This document shows positions 8,331 to 17,209 of a stretch of DNA of 64,000 bases, in pieces. The stretch is from Aliihoeflea sp023389195. GTDB lineage: Bacteria > Pseudomonadota > Alphaproteobacteria > Rhizobiales > Rhizobiaceae. The position numbers and the translations under genes were made by a program. Within the stretch, counting starts at the first letter, position 1; each line of letters begins with the position of its first letter. The notes under the pieces were generated by a model. The model saw nothing but the letters and a program-made list of their open reading frames with translations. It was not told the origin of the DNA and did not search any database. The stretch spans positions 1 through 64,000 of the forward strand of contig JAEWET010000016.1 in the NCBI GenBank assembly GCA_023389195.1, written 5' to 3'.

Positions 8331-9824
8331 TCAGCCCGAAAACGCCGCTCTTGCGCGCTTTTCGCGGCGGCGCTGGACGGAGGAGGCGATGTTCATCCCC
8401 TCGCGATATTTCGCAACCGTGCGCCGGGCGATGTCGATCCCGTCTGCCTTCAGTGCATCCATGATCGCGTCGTCGGAAAGGACGCTCTCGGGCCGCTCGG
8501 CGTCGATCAAGGCGCGAATGCGGTCGCGCACCGCTTCCGACGAATGGGCGTCGCCGCCGCCGGAGGCCGCGATGGCGACGGTGAAGAAATAGCGGAACTC
8601 GAAGACGCCGCGCGGCGTCATCATGAACTTGTTCGACGTCACCCGGCTGACGGTGGATTCGTGCATCCCGATCGCGTCGGCGACGGTCTTCAGGTTGAGC
8701 GGGCGCAAATGCCGCACGCCATGGGCGAGGAACGCGTCCTGCTGGCGCACGATCTCGGTCGCCACCTTCAGGATGGTGCGCGCGCGCTGGTCGAGCGAGC
8801 GCACCAGCCAGTTGGCGCTCTGCAGGCATTCGGAGACGAAATCCCGGTCCTCGCGCTGCCGCGCGCCCTTGGAGACGGTCGCCGCATAGGTCTGGTTGAC
8901 GAGGATGCGGGGCAGGGCGTCGGGGTTGAGGTCGATCGCCCAGCTCCCGTCCGGCGCCGCGCGGACCACCACGTCGGGGCGGATGATCTCGGCCGTGTCG
9001 ACGACGAAGGCGAGGCCGGGCTTCGGGTCGAGGCCGCGCAGTTCGGCCAGCATGTCGAGAAGGTCCGCCTCGTCGACGCCGCAAATCTTTTTCAGCGTCG
9101 CGAAATCGCGCCGGGCGACGAGTTCCAGATGGGCGACCATCGCCGCCATCGCCGGGTCGAGCCTGTCGCGCGCTGCAAGCTGCAGCGCGAGGCACTCGGC
9201 AAGGTCGCGCGCGAAGAGCCCGGCCGGGTCGAAGCGCTGGCAAAGGCCAAGCACGCGTTCGGCCTCGGCCACCGGCACGCCCAGCCGATCGGCGATCTCG
9301 GCGAGGTCGGCGCGCATGTAGCCATCCTCGTCGAGCGCGTCGGCAAGCTCCCCCGCGATGAACCGGTCCTGCGGCGCGCGGATCGACAGCGCGATCTGCT
9401 CGCGCACATGCTGGCGAAGGTCGGGCTTGCCGGGCGCGAAATCGAAACTGTCGAAGCCGGTATCGGTCAGGCCCGAAGCCGACGGCGCCGAAGAGGAAAG
9501 CGCCGCGAGAGCCGGTTCGTCGGGAAAGACGTTTTCGAGCGACGTGTCGAGCTGGTCGGCCATGCGCTCCGAGCTCGAGCCGTCGCTGGCCTCGAACCAT
9601 TGATCGACGCCGTCCTCGGCGGATGGCTCATGGCCCGGCGCGTCCTCGTCGGGAGCGTCCTCGGCCTCTGCCCGTTCGAGCAGCGGATTGCGCTCGATTT
9701 CCTCATCGATGAACTTGTCGAGCTCGAGCTGGGTGAACTGCAGGAGACGGATCGACTGCAGCAATTGCGGTGTCATCACCAGCGATTGCGACTGCCTAAG
9801 CTGAAGTCTGGCCCCAAGCCCCAT
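8331..9824 (-). CDS. rpoN: RNA polymerase sigma-54 factor RpoN
   Basis: Sigma-54 directs RNA polymerase to -24/-12 promoters that need enhancer-binding activators, typically for nitrogen and carbon functions. The 497-residue product has the glutamine- and leucine-rich activator-interaction region at 1-50 (RLQLRQSQSLVMTPQLLQ), an acidic linker, the core-binding region in the middle, a helix-turn-helix near 380-400 (IGMHESTVSRVTSNK) and the RpoN box ARRTVAKYRE at about 466-475. Gene order with lptB upstream and hpf and ptsN downstream is canonical. A -24/-12-like sequence lies in its own promoter on the other strand, see the separate entry. Confidence 0.96.
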   Translation of the reverse strand: MGLGARLQLRQSQSLVMTPQLLQSIRLLQFTQLELDKFIDEEIERNPLLERAEAEDAPDEDAPGHEPSAEDGVDQWFEASDGSSSERMADQLDTSLENVFPDEPALAALSSSAPSASGLTDTGFDSFDFAPGKPDLRQHVREQIALSIRAPQDRFIAGELADALDEDGYMRADLAEIADRLGVPVAEAERVLGLCQRFDPAGLFARDLAECLALQLAARDRLDPAMAAMVAHLELVARRDFATLKKICGVDEADLLDMLAELRGLDPKPGLAFVVDTAEIIRPDVVVRAAPDGSWAIDLNPDALPRILVNQTYAATVSKGARQREDRDFVSECLQSANWLVRSLDQRARTILKVATEIVRQQDAFLAHGVRHLRPLNLKTVADAIGMHESTVSRVTSNKFMMTPRGVFEFRYFFTVAIAASGGGDAHSSEAVRDRIRALIDAERPESVLSDDAIMDALKADGIDIARRTVAKYREGMNIASSVQRRREKRARAAFSG

Positions 9825-9873
9825 TTCGACCCGATCCCGTAAGGGCCGTTTTTCGGCCTCTCGTCAGGGCGAT

Positions 9874-9902
9874 ACAAAACTGGCGCGGGACTTGCTTGTC
9901 AA
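9874..9902 (-). promoter_or_regulatory. Candidate sigma-70-type promoter of rpoN
   Basis: Read on the minus strand, TTGACA is followed by exactly 17 bases and then TTTTGT. The -35 is a perfect match, while the -10 is weak. It lies 50 bases upstream of the rpoN start. Confidence 0.4.
9880..9896 (+). promoter_or_regulatory. Sigma-54-like -24/-12 box within the rpoN promoter
   Basis: The plus strand reads CTGGCGCGGGACTTGCT, matching the consensus TGGCAC-N5-TTGCT at all but one key base. It points away from rpoN and fills the 17-base spacer of the rpoN promoter candidate. Binding here would block rpoN transcription, giving negative autoregulation. This is inferred, not shown. Confidence 0.45.
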
Positions 9903-9934
9903 GCCGATTGGGGTTCGGGCCGGCGCAAATCCGG

Positions 9935-10714
9935 CTAAAGGGTAAAGCCTTCGCCCAGATAGAGCCGGCGCACGTCGGGATTGGCGACGATCTCCGCCGG
10001 GCGGCCATGCGTCAGCACCTGGCCGGCATGGATGATGTAGGCGCGGTCGATCAGCCCAAGCGTCTCGCGCACATTGTGGTCGGTGACGAGCACGCCGATG
10101 CCGCGCGCCGTCAACTGGCGCACGAGATGCTGGATGTCGGAGACCGCGATCGGATCGACGCCGGCGAAGGGTTCGTCGAGCAGCATGAAGTTCGGGTTCG
10201 ACGCCAGCGCGCGCGCGATTTCCAGCCGCCGCCGCTCGCCGCCCGACAGCGAGATCGATGCGGCCTTGCGCAGATGCGAGATGTTGAACTCTTCCAGAAG
10301 CTCGTCGAGCCGCTCCTCGCGGACCTTCCGGTTCTTCTCGGTGACCTCGAGAATGCCGCGAATGTTCTGCTCGACCGAAAGCCCGCGGAAGATCGACGCT
10401 TCCTGCGGCAGATAGCCGATGCCGAGGCGGGCGCGGCGATACATCGGCAGCGAGGTGACGTCGTTGCCGTCGATCTCGATCGTACCCGCATCGACCGGCA
10501 CGAGCCCGGTGACCATGTAGAAGCAGGTCGTCTTGCCCGCGCCATTGGGGCCGAGCAGCCCGACGGCCTCGCCCGCGCGCACGCCCAGCGAGACGCCCGA
10601 CACGACCTGGCGCCCCTTGTAGCTCTTCGTCAGGCCGCGCGCGATCAGCGTGCCCTTGAAGCGGCGCGGATCGGTGGTGCTGGCCGTGGCCGCAGGTTCC
10701 GGTCGGTTGAGCAT
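9935..10714 (-). CDS. lptB: LPS export ABC transporter ATP-binding protein LptB
   Basis: LptB is the ATPase of the LptB2FGC complex that pulls lipopolysaccharide from the inner membrane towards the outer membrane. The 259-residue product has Walker A GPNGAGKTT (Lys61), the signature SLSGGERRR, Walker B FMLLDEPFAGVDP and the H-loop VLVTDHNVRE. The ATG at 10714 lies 9 bases after the lptA stop codon (10723-10725). The longer frame would begin inside lptA. About 17 extra residues before the ABC core are typical of rhizobial LptB. It belongs to the lptC-lptA-lptB operon and is followed by rpoN. Confidence 0.95.
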   Translation of the reverse strand: MLNRPEPAATASTTDPRRFKGTLIARGLTKSYKGRQVVSGVSLGVRAGEAVGLLGPNGAGKTTCFYMVTGLVPVDAGTIEIDGNDVTSLPMYRRARLGIGYLPQEASIFRGLSVEQNIRGILEVTEKNRKVREERLDELLEEFNISHLRKAASISLSGGERRRLEIARALASNPNFMLLDEPFAGVDPIAVSDIQHLVRQLTARGIGVLVTDHNVRETLGLIDRAYIIHAGQVLTHGRPAEIVANPDVRRLYLGEGFTL

Positions 10715-10722
10715 AGGGTCGA

Positions 10723-11286
10723 TTATTGCCTCTGCGAGCCGGGCTGGAGCAGCATGCGCACGCGCCCGCCGCCCTGGTTGCCGCAACCGTCGAGTTCGGC
10801 GACGCCGGTGTTCATCTGGACGCGAAGCTGGCAGCCGACGATGACGTTCTCGCCCTCGGTCAGCACGACCTCGCGGCCCGAAAGCGTCAGAAGCTCGGTG
10901 CCCATGTCGAACGTCCCGCGGTCGCCGGTGGCGACCTGCGTGGCGGTCTGGATATAGACGGTTTCCTCGACCTCGATGCGCTCGATGTCCGAAGCGCCGG
11001 TCGAAGGCGTCGAGGCGCCGGAGCCGTCGCTGACGTAATGGACGACCATGCGCCCGGCGCGCAGCGTCGTCTCGCCCTGCACGACCTGGACGTTGCCGGT
11101 GAAGACGGCGGTGCCGTCATTGTCGCGGACTTCGAGCCGGTCGCTCTCGATTTCGATCGGCTGGTCGCCGTCAAGTTGCAGGCCCGACATGCGGCTTGCC
11201 TGCTGGGCCGTCGCGGCAGACGCCATGACGAGCGCAAGCCCGAGCACGGCCGCGCCGCCGAAAATCCCCCTGATCCCCGTCCCCAT
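10723..11286 (-). CDS. lptA: LPS transport periplasmic protein LptA
   Basis: LptA forms the periplasmic bridge that carries lipopolysaccharide between LptC and LptD. The 187-residue product starts with a signal peptide (about residues 1-27, ending ASAATAQQ), followed by an OstA/LptA beta-jellyroll region beginning QPIEIESDRLEVRDNDG and FTGNVQVVQG. The start codon overlaps the stop codon of lptC by one base, so translation is probably coupled. Two cysteines near the C-terminus (GCQL and DGCGN) may form a disulfide. Confidence 0.92.
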   Translation of the reverse strand: MGTGIRGIFGGAAVLGLALVMASAATAQQASRMSGLQLDGDQPIEIESDRLEVRDNDGTAVFTGNVQVVQGETTLRAGRMVVHYVSDGSGASTPSTGASDIERIEVEETVYIQTATQVATGDRGTFDMGTELLTLSGREVVLTEGENVIVGCQLRVQMNTGVAELDGCGNQGGGRVRMLLQPGSQRQ

Positions 11287-11939
11287 TACTGCGTCACTCC
11301 ACTGGCATTGGACGCGGACTGCAGTTTCGCCCCGTCGATGCGCATGCGCACCCGGTTCTCGAAGATCAGCACCGCGCCATCATCGGCGATCTGCATGGAG
11401 TCGGCGGTAACGTTCGTTCCGTCAAGATCAATTTCGACCGGATCGTTCGTTTGCAGCGCTCCGCTCGAAATGTCGACGATTGCCGACTGGAACTGGGCGT
11501 TGATGCCCTTCTCGGTCGTGACTGTCATGGGGCTGGTGACGTCGAGCCGGTTGGCGGTGCGGTCGAATGTGCCGGCCTGGGTGACGACCGTGACCCAGTC
11601 GTCGCCTTCGAGCGGCAGTCGCGCATTGATCTCCTCGAGGTCGATCCGGTCGCCCGCGCCGATCACCTGCGAGGCGCGCGCAGCGCTCATCGAATAGGGG
11701 CGGTTGTCGGAGGTGAAACCGTCGAGCTTGGGGTTCTGCATCACGAGGCGGCCGTCCTCGACCGAGGTCGAGCCGAGCTGGAAGCCGATGGAGCCCGGCG
11801 ACGACAGCCATGCGGCGGCCCCGAACACGACGACAAGCGCCACCGCGCCGACGGGCAGGGCGCGTTTCATGAACCGCACCCGGCTCGAATGGCGCTGCGC
11901 GCGCACGAAGCGGTCGTCCGGCCTTGAAATGTCGGTCAT
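11286..11939 (-). CDS. lptC: LPS export ABC transporter periplasmic protein LptC
   Basis: LptC is a bitopic inner-membrane protein that passes lipopolysaccharide from LptFG to LptA. The 217-residue product has one transmembrane helix at about 26-45 (ALPVGAVALVVVFGAAAW), then a periplasmic beta-rich domain with GRLVMQNPKLDGFTSDNRPY, typical of the LptC/YrbK family. The ATG at 11939 has CAGAGGTT upstream; the open frame extends a further 50 codons without coding-like features. It heads the lptC-lptA-lptB-rpoN cluster and is divergent from sppA, leaving about 290 bases between them for two promoters. Confidence 0.9.
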   Translation of the reverse strand: MTDISRPDDRFVRAQRHSSRVRFMKRALPVGAVALVVVFGAAAWLSSPGSIGFQLGSTSVEDGRLVMQNPKLDGFTSDNRPYSMSAARASQVIGAGDRIDLEEINARLPLEGDDWVTVVTQAGTFDRTANRLDVTSPMTVTTEKGINAQFQSAIVDISSGALQTNDPVEIDLDGTNVTADSMQIADDGAVLIFENRVRMRIDGAKLQSASNASGVTQ

Positions 11940-12231
11940 CTCGAACCTCTGCCAGGGCGTTGAGAACGGCCCTGCTTCTCGATCTGTGCTGCGATCGGCA
12001 TGCGGATCGCAGGATTTGTCGCTGCTATGCGCCGTTTTGCCTGAAACTTCTATGAACGAAATCTTTGAACGACTTGGATAAGCGCCCAATATGGTGATTT
12101 TCCGGCTATTGAACAGGGGTGCCTCTCACGCAAGGTGATGCGGCCATGTGCGTGGCTGCCCTGCGCCGCCTCTTCTATCCGCCTCTGCCATCGGATAAGA
12201 AAAGCCTTCGCGAAGAAGAAGGACGACCGGC

Positions 12232-13200
12232 ATGGCCGCACGAGCCGACGATCTGATCGACCGCAGACGGTTGCGGCGCAAGCTCTCATTCTGGCGCGTC
12301 GCCGCCATCCTGCTCGTCGCCGCGATCGTCGTCGCGACCACGGGCTATTTCTGGCGCGACGGCACCGGCGTGGGCATCGCGCACATCGCCCGCATCAAGA
12401 TCGAGGGCACGATCACCGAGGACGAGGAGCTTCTGGAGCGTCTCGAGCGCGTCCGGGAATCGGCGATGGTCCGCGGTGTGATCCTGCACGTCAACTCGCC
12501 CGGCGGCACGACCGCGGGCGGCGAGGCGGTGTTCGAGGCTGTGCGCAAGCTAGCCGCCGAAAAGCCCCTCGTCGCGCAGGTCGGAACGCTCGCCGCCTCG
12601 GCCGGCTACATGATCGCCAGCGCCGCCGATCATATCGTCGCGCGCCAGTCCTCCATCGTCGGCTCGATCGGCGTCCTGTTCCAGTATCCGGACGTCACCG
12701 GGCTGATGGACAATCTCGGCATCAAGGTGGACGGGGTGAAGTCCTCGCCGCTCAAGGCCGAGCCCTCGCCCTTCACGCCGACCACAGAGGAAGAACGTGC
12801 GATGATCCGCGCCCTCGTCATGGACAGTTATGAATGGTTCGTCGGCCTCGTTCAGGATCGTCGGCCGCTTGATCGCGCCGAGGTGCTGGCGCTTGCGGAC
12901 GGCTCGATCTTCACCGGCCGTCAGGCGCTGGACAGCAAACTGGTCGACAGCCTCGGCGGCGAGGAGGAGGCGGTGCGCTGGCTGGGCACGCGCGGCGTCG
13001 ATGGCGAACTTGAAGTCGTCGAGTGGAAGCCGCGCAATCAGGGCGGCTGGTGGGGTGTCGGATCGCAGGCGACCATCGCCTCGCTTCTCGGTCTCGACCG
13101 CCTCGTGGACGCGCTTTTCGCCCGTGCCGGACTGGAGCCCTTGTTTCTTGACGGGCTTGTATCGGTCTGGCAACCTCGCTCCTCATCGACGGCCGACTAA
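12232..13200 (+). CDS. sppA: Signal peptide peptidase SppA
   Basis: SppA is a membrane-bound serine protease with a Ser/Lys dyad that degrades cleaved signal peptides. The 322-residue product has one N-terminal transmembrane helix (about 20-40) and a single ClpP-like domain. Ser123 in TLAASAGYMIAS and Lys175 in SSPLKAEPSPF are the expected catalytic pair, and NSPGG at 88-92 forms the oxyanion strand. This is the short 36K type rather than the duplicated E. coli 67K form. It precedes ihfB by 157 bases, an order often seen in rhizobia. Confidence 0.94.
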   Translation: MAARADDLIDRRRLRRKLSFWRVAAILLVAAIVVATTGYFWRDGTGVGIAHIARIKIEGTITEDEELLERLERVRESAMVRGVILHVNSPGGTTAGGEAVFEAVRKLAAEKPLVAQVGTLAASAGYMIASAADHIVARQSSIVGSIGVLFQYPDVTGLMDNLGIKVDGVKSSPLKAEPSPFTPTTEEERAMIRALVMDSYEWFVGLVQDRRPLDRAEVLALADGSIFTGRQALDSKLVDSLGGEEEAVRWLGTRGVDGELEVVEWKPRNQGGWWGVGSQATIASLLGLDRLVDALFARAGLEPLFLDGLVSVWQPRSSSTAD

Positions 13201-13357
13201 AAATTTAATGAAATCATTCGGCTAGAGCATCGTTGTCAGGAATGGTAACCGGTTTTGCGGATCGGTGCGATGCGCGATGGGTCATGTGGATCGCCACAAG
13301 CTCCGACGAGGGGGCAGGCGGTCCTGCTGCGGCGGGTCCTGGGAGAGGGATGGGACG

Positions 13358-13648
13358 ATGATCAAATCCGAACTGGTGCAGACGATTGCCAACCGCAATC
13401 CGCATCTTTTCCTTCGCGACGTCGAGAATATCGTCAACGCGATCTTCGACGAGATTACCGAGGCCCTGGCGCAGGGGAACCGTGTGGAACTGCGCGGATT
13501 CGGGGCCTTTTCGGTCAAGAACCGGCCAGCGCGCGTCGGGCGGAACCCGCGCACGGGCGAGGCCGTTGAAGTGGAGGAAAAGTGGGTCCCCTTCTTCAAG
13601 ACCGGCAAGGAACTGCGCGAGCGGCTGAACACCGACGCCTCGTCCTGA
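13358..13648 (+). CDS. ihfB: Integration host factor subunit beta
   Basis: The 96-residue protein pairs with IHF-alpha to bend DNA at specific sites, assisting sigma-54 promoters, recombination and replication. The HU/IHF fold is clear: MIKSELVQTIA, ELRGFGAFSVK and the DNA-intercalating arm RVGRNPRTGE. The ATG at 13358 follows a GGGAGAGGGA site. Its distance from rpoN in this window is 3.5 kb, but the functional link (IHF bends DNA at sigma-54 promoters) is well known. It is followed by a lapA-like gene 28 bases downstream. Confidence 0.95.
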   Translation: MIKSELVQTIANRNPHLFLRDVENIVNAIFDEITEALAQGNRVELRGFGAFSVKNRPARVGRNPRTGEAVEVEEKWVPFFKTGKELRERLNTDASS

Positions 13649-13676
13649 GCCGCCAAGCCCGCCAAACGGAGCACCT

Positions 13677-13982
13677 ATGCGCAAATTCGTCGGCCTCGCC
13701 ATCTATCTTCCGATAGCGATCCTCCTGATCGCGCTCGCGGTGGCGAACCGCGGCTGGGTGCCGTTCTCGCTCGACCCGTTCAACGCCGACAATCCGGCGC
13801 TCACCTTCCAGGCGCCGCTTTTCGTTCTCTTGTTCCTCACTCTGGTGCTGGGCATGTTCCTCGGCTCGATCGCGACCTGGCTGCGCCAGGCGCCCTATCG
13901 CAAGATGGCCCGCCAGCAACGCGCCCAGCAGCCCGAATCCACCGACGCCTCCGGCAAGGTCGTCGCCCGCCCGCGCGCCTAG
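13677..13982 (+). CDS. LapA-domain (DUF1049) membrane protein
   Basis: A 101-residue protein with two transmembrane helices, about 6-25 and 48-70, characteristic of the lipopolysaccharide assembly protein A domain (DUF1049). E. coli LapA works with LapB to control LpxC and so lipopolysaccharide synthesis; whether this copy does the same is unknown. It lies directly after ihfB, a conserved pairing in proteobacteria. Its TAG stop overlaps the stop codon of the convergent HAD hydrolase by two bases. Confidence 0.82.
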   Translation: MRKFVGLAIYLPIAILLIALAVANRGWVPFSLDPFNADNPALTFQAPLFVLLFLTLVLGMFLGSIATWLRQAPYRKMARQQRAQQPESTDASGKVVARPRA

Positions 13983-14683
13983 CCGTCGATTTCACCGACC
14001 AGCGCGGCCAGCCCGGAAAGGTCCGCCATCTCGCGAAAGCGCGGATGTGCGTCCGGCTTGTCAGCGTGCTCGAAGCTCCATGTCAGATCGTGCGGCACGT
14101 AGACGCCCCAACTCCCCGCATCGAGCGCCGGAACGACGTCCGACTTGAGCGAGTTGCCGATCATCATCGCCGTGTGCGGGTCGTGCCCGCCGACCGAGAA
14201 GATGCGCGCATAGGTCGCCTCGCTCTTGTCCGACACGATCTCGACCGCGTCGAAATGCGCGCCGAGCCCGGACGCGGCCAGCTTGCGCTCCTGATCGAAA
14301 AGGTCGCCCTTGGTGATGAGGACGAGGCGATAGCGCCCCGCAAGCGCCTCCAGCGCCTCGGCCGCATGCGGCAGCGTCTCCACCGGATGGCGCAGCATCT
14401 CGCGCCCGGCATCGAGAATCTTTGCGATCGTCGCCGCCGGCACCCGCCCGTCCGTGATCTCGATCGCGGTCTCGATCATCGACAGTGTGAAGCCCTTGAT
14501 GCCGAATCCGTAGTGCCCGAGATTGCGCTTCTCGGCCTCGAGCAGGCGCGCCGTCAGATGATCCTTCTCCGCGTGATCGGCCAGAAGCGCGGCAAAATGC
14601 GCCTCTGTCATGCGGAAGAACTGTTCGTTCTGCCACAATGTGTCGTCGGCATCGAAGCCGATGGTCGTGAGTGCGCCTGCCAT
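13979..14683 (-). CDS. HAD-family hydrolase
   Basis: The 234-residue cytoplasmic protein is a haloacid dehalogenase-type phosphatase. Motif I is GFDADDTLW near the N-terminus, giving the nucleophile Asp and the acid/base Asp; motif II is LITKGD, and motif IV is MMIGNSLKSDVVPA. A helical cap lies between motifs I and II. Substrate specificity is not readable. The ATG at 14683 was preferred because motif I then begins about residue 9, but no strong ribosome site is seen and an upstream in-frame ATG at 14740 cannot be excluded. Confidence 0.88.
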   Translation of the reverse strand: MAGALTTIGFDADDTLWQNEQFFRMTEAHFAALLADHAEKDHLTARLLEAEKRNLGHYGFGIKGFTLSMIETAIEITDGRVPAATIAKILDAGREMLRHPVETLPHAAEALEALAGRYRLVLITKGDLFDQERKLAASGLGAHFDAVEIVSDKSEATYARIFSVGGHDPHTAMMIGNSLKSDVVPALDAGSWGVYVPHDLTWSFEHADKPDAHPRFREMADLSGLAALVGEIDG

Positions 14684-14742
14684 CTGCCGCCAATCCGTTT
14701 CGGACCGGCGGCAGAATTCATCGCATGCGAGCGATGTCAAGC

Positions 14743-15138
14743 TCAGCCGAAGGGGAAGCGCCGTCCGCTGGCGTTGATGAGCGTATAACGCGAGCCGCTT
14801 ACGACAATGTTGTCGCAGCGGGAATCGCCACTGTTGAACTGAACGCAGATACGCCCGTCGGTGATCTCGTAACGGCCCGGGTTGGCGCCTTGGAAGAGGT
14901 AGGTGCCGTCGGCATTGTACCTCATTCCACCCGAAAGCGGTCGGCCAACGGCTACGGCGCGGATTTCATCCGCAGTCGCCGGGCGTTCGGCCGCGGCTGC
15001 CGGCGCCGATGCCGCGGCGGTGGCTGCGGGTTCCGCGCTTTGGCAGGCCGCAAGCGCGAGGGGCGCCGCAACTGCTAGAGCGACGGCAAAGATAGACTGC
15101 GCCCGGCGAATGCCGGACAACAACATGATGTTGGACAT
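14743..15138 (-). CDS. Putative lipoprotein of unknown function
   Basis: The 131-residue product begins with a lipoprotein signal peptide: a basic N-region, a hydrophobic core and a lipobox LALAAC, so Cys32 would be lipidated. A low-complexity Ala/Pro stretch (about 37-52) links it to a small domain with GTYLFQGANPGRYEITDGRICVQF, which resembles small periplasmic proteins with one disulfide (two further cysteines in ICVQF and SRCDN). GAGAGGCTCC precedes the ATG at 15138. I do not recognise a named family. Confidence 0.7.
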   Translation of the reverse strand: MSNIMLLSGIRRAQSIFAVALAVAAPLALAACQSAEPAATAAASAPAAAAERPATADEIRAVAVGRPLSGGMRYNADGTYLFQGANPGRYEITDGRICVQFNSGDSRCDNIVVSGSRYTLINASGRRFPFG

Positions 15139-15296
15139 AGGAGCCTCTCTTCTGTCTTGAAGCAGGAATGGTGGCCCCTGTAAGTAAATATGCATATTTT
15201 TACTTGAACCGCAAGTATCAACGTTGCGGACGCCGGCCCAAGCCACGAACCGCGTGGTGCCGGCTTTCCTGCATTCCTTGCGGTTGCCGCGCCTCT

Positions 15297-16349
15297 ATGG
15301 CAGAAGCGCGCGCATCTGTCCTGAACGAGAACGAGAGCTTGAAATCCAGGGAGCGCAACAGGCGCCGCGACCGGCCCGAGACGTCCGACCGTGCGCCGCA
15401 ATCCGCGCCGGCGCCGAAGGCCGCGCGCGATCTGTCGCGCCGCAAGGGCGCGTTGCCGGCCGAACACCTGCCGCTGATCCTCGAAGTCGCGCCGAATGAC
15501 GATTACGCGCTGATCGATTCCGGCGCCGGGCTGAAGCTCGAGCAATACGGTCCCTACCGCATCGTGCGCCCGGAAGGGCAGGCGATCTGGCAGCCGGCGC
15601 TCGGGCCCCGCGAGTGGGAGAATGTCGACGCGGTCTTCACCGGCGACACCGACGAGGAAGGCATGGGCCGCTGGCGCTTTCCGAAAAGCCCGCTCGGCGA
15701 GACCTGGCCGATGAAGCATGACGGGATCGACTATCTCGGCCGCTTCACCTCGTTCCGCCATGTCGGCGTCTTCCCCGAGCAGGCTTCGCACTGGTCGCAG
15801 ATGGAAGAGTGGATCAAGGCGGCCAAGCGGCCGGTCAAGGTCCTGAACCTCTTCGGCTATACCGGCCTCGCCTCGCTCGTCGCCGCGCGCGCCGGCGCGG
15901 AAGTCACCCATGTCGACGCTTCGAAGAAGGCGATCGGCTGGGCGCGCGAGAACCAGGAGATGGCCGGCCTCGCCGACAAGCCGATCCGCTGGATCTGCGA
16001 GGATGCGATGAAGTTCGTCGAGCGCGAGGAGCGCCGCGAGAGCCGCTATGACATCATCCTCTTCGACCCGCCCGCCTATGGGCGCGGCCCCAAGGGCGAG
16101 GTCTGGCAGCTCTTCGAGGATTTGCCGGCGATGGCCGACATCTGCCGCTCGATCCTTACCGACAAGCCCATCGGCGTCGTCCTGACGGCCTATTCGATCC
16201 GCTCCTCCTTCTTCGCCATCCACGCCTTGATGCGCGACATCTTCGCGGGGCAGGGCGGATGCGTTGAATCGGGCGAACTGATCATTCGCGAGAAGTCCGC
16301 CGGCCGCGCGCTGTCGACCTCGCTCTTTTCGCGGTGGGTGGCGCAATGA
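15297..16349 (+). CDS. Class I SAM-dependent methyltransferase, probable rRNA methylase (RlmI/RlmK-like)
   Basis: The protein of up to 350 residues has an SAM-binding Rossmann motif VLNLFGYTGLASLVAARAG, followed by VDASKKAIGWARENQ and the catalytic-type ILFDPPAYGRGP. These match COG1092-like 23S rRNA methyltransferases, but the N-terminal PUA domain of RlmI is not apparent; instead there is a basic, low-complexity stretch. The true start is uncertain: ATG at 15297 is used, but the conserved part begins about 60 residues later. Its stop overlaps the next gene's start (ATGA), so it is translationally coupled to a second RNA methyltransferase gene. Confidence 0.85.
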   Translation: MAEARASVLNENESLKSRERNRRRDRPETSDRAPQSAPAPKAARDLSRRKGALPAEHLPLILEVAPNDDYALIDSGAGLKLEQYGPYRIVRPEGQAIWQPALGPREWENVDAVFTGDTDEEGMGRWRFPKSPLGETWPMKHDGIDYLGRFTSFRHVGVFPEQASHWSQMEEWIKAAKRPVKVLNLFGYTGLASLVAARAGAEVTHVDASKKAIGWARENQEMAGLADKPIRWICEDAMKFVEREERRESRYDIILFDPPAYGRGPKGEVWQLFEDLPAMADICRSILTDKPIGVVLTAYSIRSSFFAIHALMRDIFAGQGGCVESGELIIREKSAGRALSTSLFSRWVAQ

Positions 16350-17209
16350 GCGAGACGAGGACGCCCCGCGCCGGCCAACGGGTGGGCCAGGTCAAGGAAA
16401 TCACCAGCCTTGCCAATCCCATCGTCAAGGACATCAAGGCACTGGCCCTGAAGAAATTCCGCGACGAGCAGCATGCCTTCATGGCCGAGGGGCTGAAGCT
16501 TGTCATCGACGCGCTCGACGGCGGCTGGACGATCAGGACGCTGGTCTATTCCAAGGCCGGCATCGGCAATGCGGCGGTCGAGAAGGTCGCCGCGCGCACC
16601 GTCGCGTTGGGCGGGCTGGTGCTCGAAGTCTCCGAAAAGGTGCTCGGCGCGATCACCCGCCGCGACAATCCGCAGATGGTCGTCGGCGTCTTCGAGCAGA
16701 AGCTGACGAAGCTGCCCGAAATCCGCCTTTCCGCCGGAGATGTGTGGGTGGCGCTCGACAGGGTCCGCGATCCGGGCAATCTCGGCACGATCATCCGCAC
16801 GGTGGACGCGGCCGGCGCCAAGGGCGTGATCCTCGTCGGCGAGACGACCGATCCGTTCTCCCTCGAAACCGTGCGCGCCACGATGGGCTCGGTCTTTTCC
16901 GTGCCCGTCGCGCGCGCGACGCCGGAGGCCTTCCTCGCCTGGAAGGCGAAGGCGGGCGCCATGCTCGTCGGCACCCACCTCAAGGGCTCCGTCGACTATC
17001 GCACACCGCGCTATCAGGGTCGCCCGCTCGTCCTCCTGATGGGCAACGAGCAGCAGGGCCTGCCGGACGAACTGGCGAATGCCTGCGATGAACTGGTGCG
17101 GATTCCCCAGGCCGGACGCGCCGATTCGCTCAATCTGTCGGTTGCGACCGGCATCATGCTTTACGAGGTGCGCCGCGCCGCCCTCGAAATCGGAGACAGA
17201 CTGGCGTGA
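16346..17209 (+). CDS. TrmH/SpoU-family RNA 2'-O-methyltransferase
   Basis: The 287-residue protein has a short N-terminal substrate-binding domain (EITSLANPIVKDIKALA, HAFMAEGLKLV) and a SPOUT knotted domain with the three SpoU motifs: RDPGNLGTIIRT, LLMGNEQQGLP and SLNLSVATGIMLYE. It methylates a ribose in rRNA or tRNA with SAM; the exact site is unknown. It starts within the stop codon of the upstream methyltransferase and ends within the start of lspA (GTGA), so the three genes form a tight operon. Confidence 0.92.
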   Translation: MSETRTPRAGQRVGQVKEITSLANPIVKDIKALALKKFRDEQHAFMAEGLKLVIDALDGGWTIRTLVYSKAGIGNAAVEKVAARTVALGGLVLEVSEKVLGAITRRDNPQMVVGVFEQKLTKLPEIRLSAGDVWVALDRVRDPGNLGTIIRTVDAAGAKGVILVGETTDPFSLETVRATMGSVFSVPVARATPEAFLAWKAKAGAMLVGTHLKGSVDYRTPRYQGRPLVLLMGNEQQGLPDELANACDELVRIPQAGRADSLNLSVATGIMLYEVRRAALEIGDRLA

